Positions 8,774-10,072 of a DNA stretch of 10,072 bases are shown here, piece after piece. A model generated the notes under the pieces. It was given only the letters and a program-made list of their open reading frames with translations, had not been told where the DNA came from and ran no database searches. Location of the stretch: assembly GCA_028692515.1 (NCBI GenBank), contig JAQUXG010000004.1, forward strand, positions 8,339-18,410, in the 5' to 3' direction. Position 1 is the first letter of the stretch, and each line of letters starts with the position of its first letter. This stretch comes from Kiritimatiellales bacterium (GTDB taxonomy: Bacteria > Verrucomicrobiota > Kiritimatiellia > Kiritimatiellales > Tichowtungiaceae). The position numbers and the translations under genes were made by a program.

Positions 8774-8804
8774 AACATTGTATCGTGAGCCCATTTTGAG
8801 CGTC

Positions 8805-10072
8805 TTATTCAGCGGTTTCACCGCTGATTTTATCGACGATTTTCTGTAGCCGCTTCTGTTCGGCCTCCTGCAGCTTTTGAACCGTGCCCTGCGACCGTTC
8901 TGCTTCCATCTGATTATAGATCTTCAGCTCCTCTGCTCTGATCTGGCGGTCTGCATTCATCTTCGCCGTGTGCTTCATGGCTAACGAGGATTCTGACGGC
9001 AACCCCGTGTCCATATTAAGTCCTTCCGGGTTGGCCAGTCCCACCGTCACAAAAATGATGGTTTCGGTCTGATCCTTAGATTTTTCACTATAGGAAAAAA
9101 AGCGGCCGATCAACGGGAGACTGCCCAGCAACGGCACTTTGCGGCTAACATCCCGGTCGTCGCTTTCGGTCAATCCGCCGATGGCAGCGGTTTGTCCATC
9201 CTCCAGCGAGAACCGGGTATTAATGGTTTTCTCGGTCGTTACCGGATAGGTATTGCCTCCGGCTGTTTTGTCGCGCAAAAAACGCTTGAGCGATGGCTTA
9301 ATGGCCACAGAAATATTGTCCGCCGTATTCACCGTCGGAGTCACATCCAGTTTAATCCCGTATTCAAAATACGGAGTGTCCGGATCAAGATTATAGGTGG
9401 TAATCGGATCGGTATTCTGCACCTGCGTGGTGGTCTGTTTGATATTCGGCTCTTTCGTCCCGATATAAATCTGCGCGGTCTCTTCGTTGGCCACGATGAT
9501 TTTTGGATTGGAAACCACTTTGGTTCCGCCCGTCTCCTTCAAGGCGGCCAGCACCAGGTTAAAATCCGATGCGCTAAGCGTGGCTCCCAGCGTCTTCGCT
9601 ACCGTGGCGGAATCCACCGACGTAATGCCATTTAGAGTTTCCGAAAAAGTTGTCGGTGTAATCCCAAAAATTCGGCTGTCATCAGCCAGATTTCCTGGAC
9701 GCTCGGCGAAATCGATCGGATCTGTTCCGGGACTTGTCTCCAGCTCTTCATACGGACGTCCGGCAATATCCGTATAGGCGTTCGCTCCTGTACTGAAGCT
9801 GTTATTGACACCATCCACGGCACTGTCGGTATAATTATAACTTCCGGAAATTCCTTTCACTCCGATGTTGTAGCCGCCGAGCACCTGCCAGTCGATGCCG
9901 AGTTTTTCAGAGGCGCTATCGGTAAGTTCCATGAACTTGGCCTCGATGAAGACCTGCTGGCGCGGCAGATCGACTGCAGAAATCATCCCCTGAATCTCGG
10001 CCAGATTCTCGGGCGTGCTCTGAACCACAATGGTATTGCGGGCCGCGAAAACGGAAATTTTGCCGGGTGCCG
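8805..10072 (-). CDS. Outer-membrane secretin (type II secretion / type IV pilus class), 3' part
   Basis: The reading frame is open to the right window edge, so only the last 421 residues are seen; the GTG at 10028 is an internal valine codon, not a start. Visible residues 1-45 form the end of a periplasmic N domain (ARNTIVVQSTPENLAEIQ, then VFIEAKFMELTD). A variable Gly/Ser/Asp-rich stretch follows, then the secretin core (about 165-345) with VVSNPKIIVANEE, IKLDVTPTV, LEDGQTAAIGGL and the signature VPLLGSLPLIGRFF (312-325; 9096-9137). Secretins form the large gated outer-membrane ring through which folded proteins or pili leave the cell. The core resembles the Amuc_1098-like pilus secretins of Verrucomicrobia, but GspD cannot be excluded, so no symbol is given. 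The last 60-75 residues are an unusual K/E/Q-rich helix. It is the first visible gene of the presumed operon. Confidence 0.94.
   Translation of the reverse strand, partial: APGKISVFAARNTIVVQSTPENLAEIQGMISAVDLPRQQVFIEAKFMELTDSASEKLGIDWQVLGGYNIGVKGISGSYNYTDSAVDGVNNSFSTGANAYTDIAGRPYEELETSPGTDPIDFAERPGNLADDSRIFGITPTTFSETLNGITSVDSATVAKTLGATLSASDFNLVLAALKETGGTKVVSNPKIIVANEETAQIYIGTKEPNIKQTTTQVQNTDPITTYNLDPDTPYFEYGIKLDVTPTVNTADNISVAIKPSLKRFLRDKTAGGNTYPVTTEKTINTRFSLEDGQTAAIGGLTESDDRDVSRKVPLLGSLPLIGRFFSYSEKSKDQTETIIFVTVGLANPEGLNMDTGLPSESSLAMKHTAKMNADRQIRAEELKIYNQMEAERSQGTVQKLQEAEQKRLQKIVDKISGETAE

Noticed and set aside
8756..8794. A 12-codon frame ([12 protein letters not shown]) whose TGA overlaps the protease start codon as ATGA, suggesting a leader peptide with translational coupling
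   Set aside because: No Shine-Dalgarno sequence precedes its ATG, and short frames with this overlap arise easily by chance. Only conservation in relatives would rescue it.
8781..8800. Possible promoter (TACAAT-like hexamer) in the gap between the two genes
   Set aside because: No matching -35 element at suitable spacing; the AT-rich hexamer alone is not enough.
10026..10028. GTG as the start codon of the secretin
   Set aside because: The frame continues upstream to the window edge with typical N-domain sequence (KISVFAARNTI), so this GTG is an internal valine.

Overview
This window looks like chromosomal DNA from a free-living, probably marine or anaerobic, member of the PVC superphylum. 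Kiritimatiellota or a nearby Verrucomicrobiota/Lentisphaerota lineage is my best guess. The reasons are a moderate base composition, a very large secreted subtilase carrying dozens of thrombospondin-type-3-like calcium repeats, LVIVD and choice-of-anchor-Q-like beta-helix domains, a verrucomicrobial-style secretin, and a TTCCAA...TTGGAA hairpin after the last gene. The lineage is inferred from domain style only; no marker gene is present.

Both genes lie on the minus strand, so transcription runs from right to left. At the right edge (8805 to beyond 10072) is the 3' part of an outer-membrane secretin gene of the type II secretion / type IV pilus class. It lacks its N-terminal half and ends in an unusual charged, probably coiled-coil tail. 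A 45-nt gap follows, with a weak ribosome-binding site and no convincing promoter. Then comes an 8.7-kb gene (48-8759) for a 2903-residue protein that fills the rest of the window. A perfect 16-bp-arm hairpin begins 5 nt after its stop codon and is followed by T residues; it probably terminates the transcription unit.

The giant protein reads, from its N-terminus: signal peptide or anchor; S/T/A-rich linker; prodomain; complete peptidase S8 domain with Asp261, His330, Asn427 and Ser495; three calcium loops; a beta-propeller-like block of LVIVD repeats; calcium-repeat block 1; right-handed beta-helix 1; calcium-repeat block 2; beta-helix 2 (a diverged copy of beta-helix 1); one last calcium loop; and a roughly 78-residue C-terminal beta domain. 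I count about 40 DxDxDG-type loops, many arranged in a strict 26+22-residue (48-residue, 144-bp) superperiod.

The likely biology is an exported, calcium-rigidified rod that presents a protease at one end and two beta-helix modules further along. The secretin gene just upstream could encode its outer-membrane gate, but adjacency is the only evidence for that. I see no RNA genes, CRISPR arrays, insertion sequences or phage genes. All other long reading frames are shadows of the two genes.
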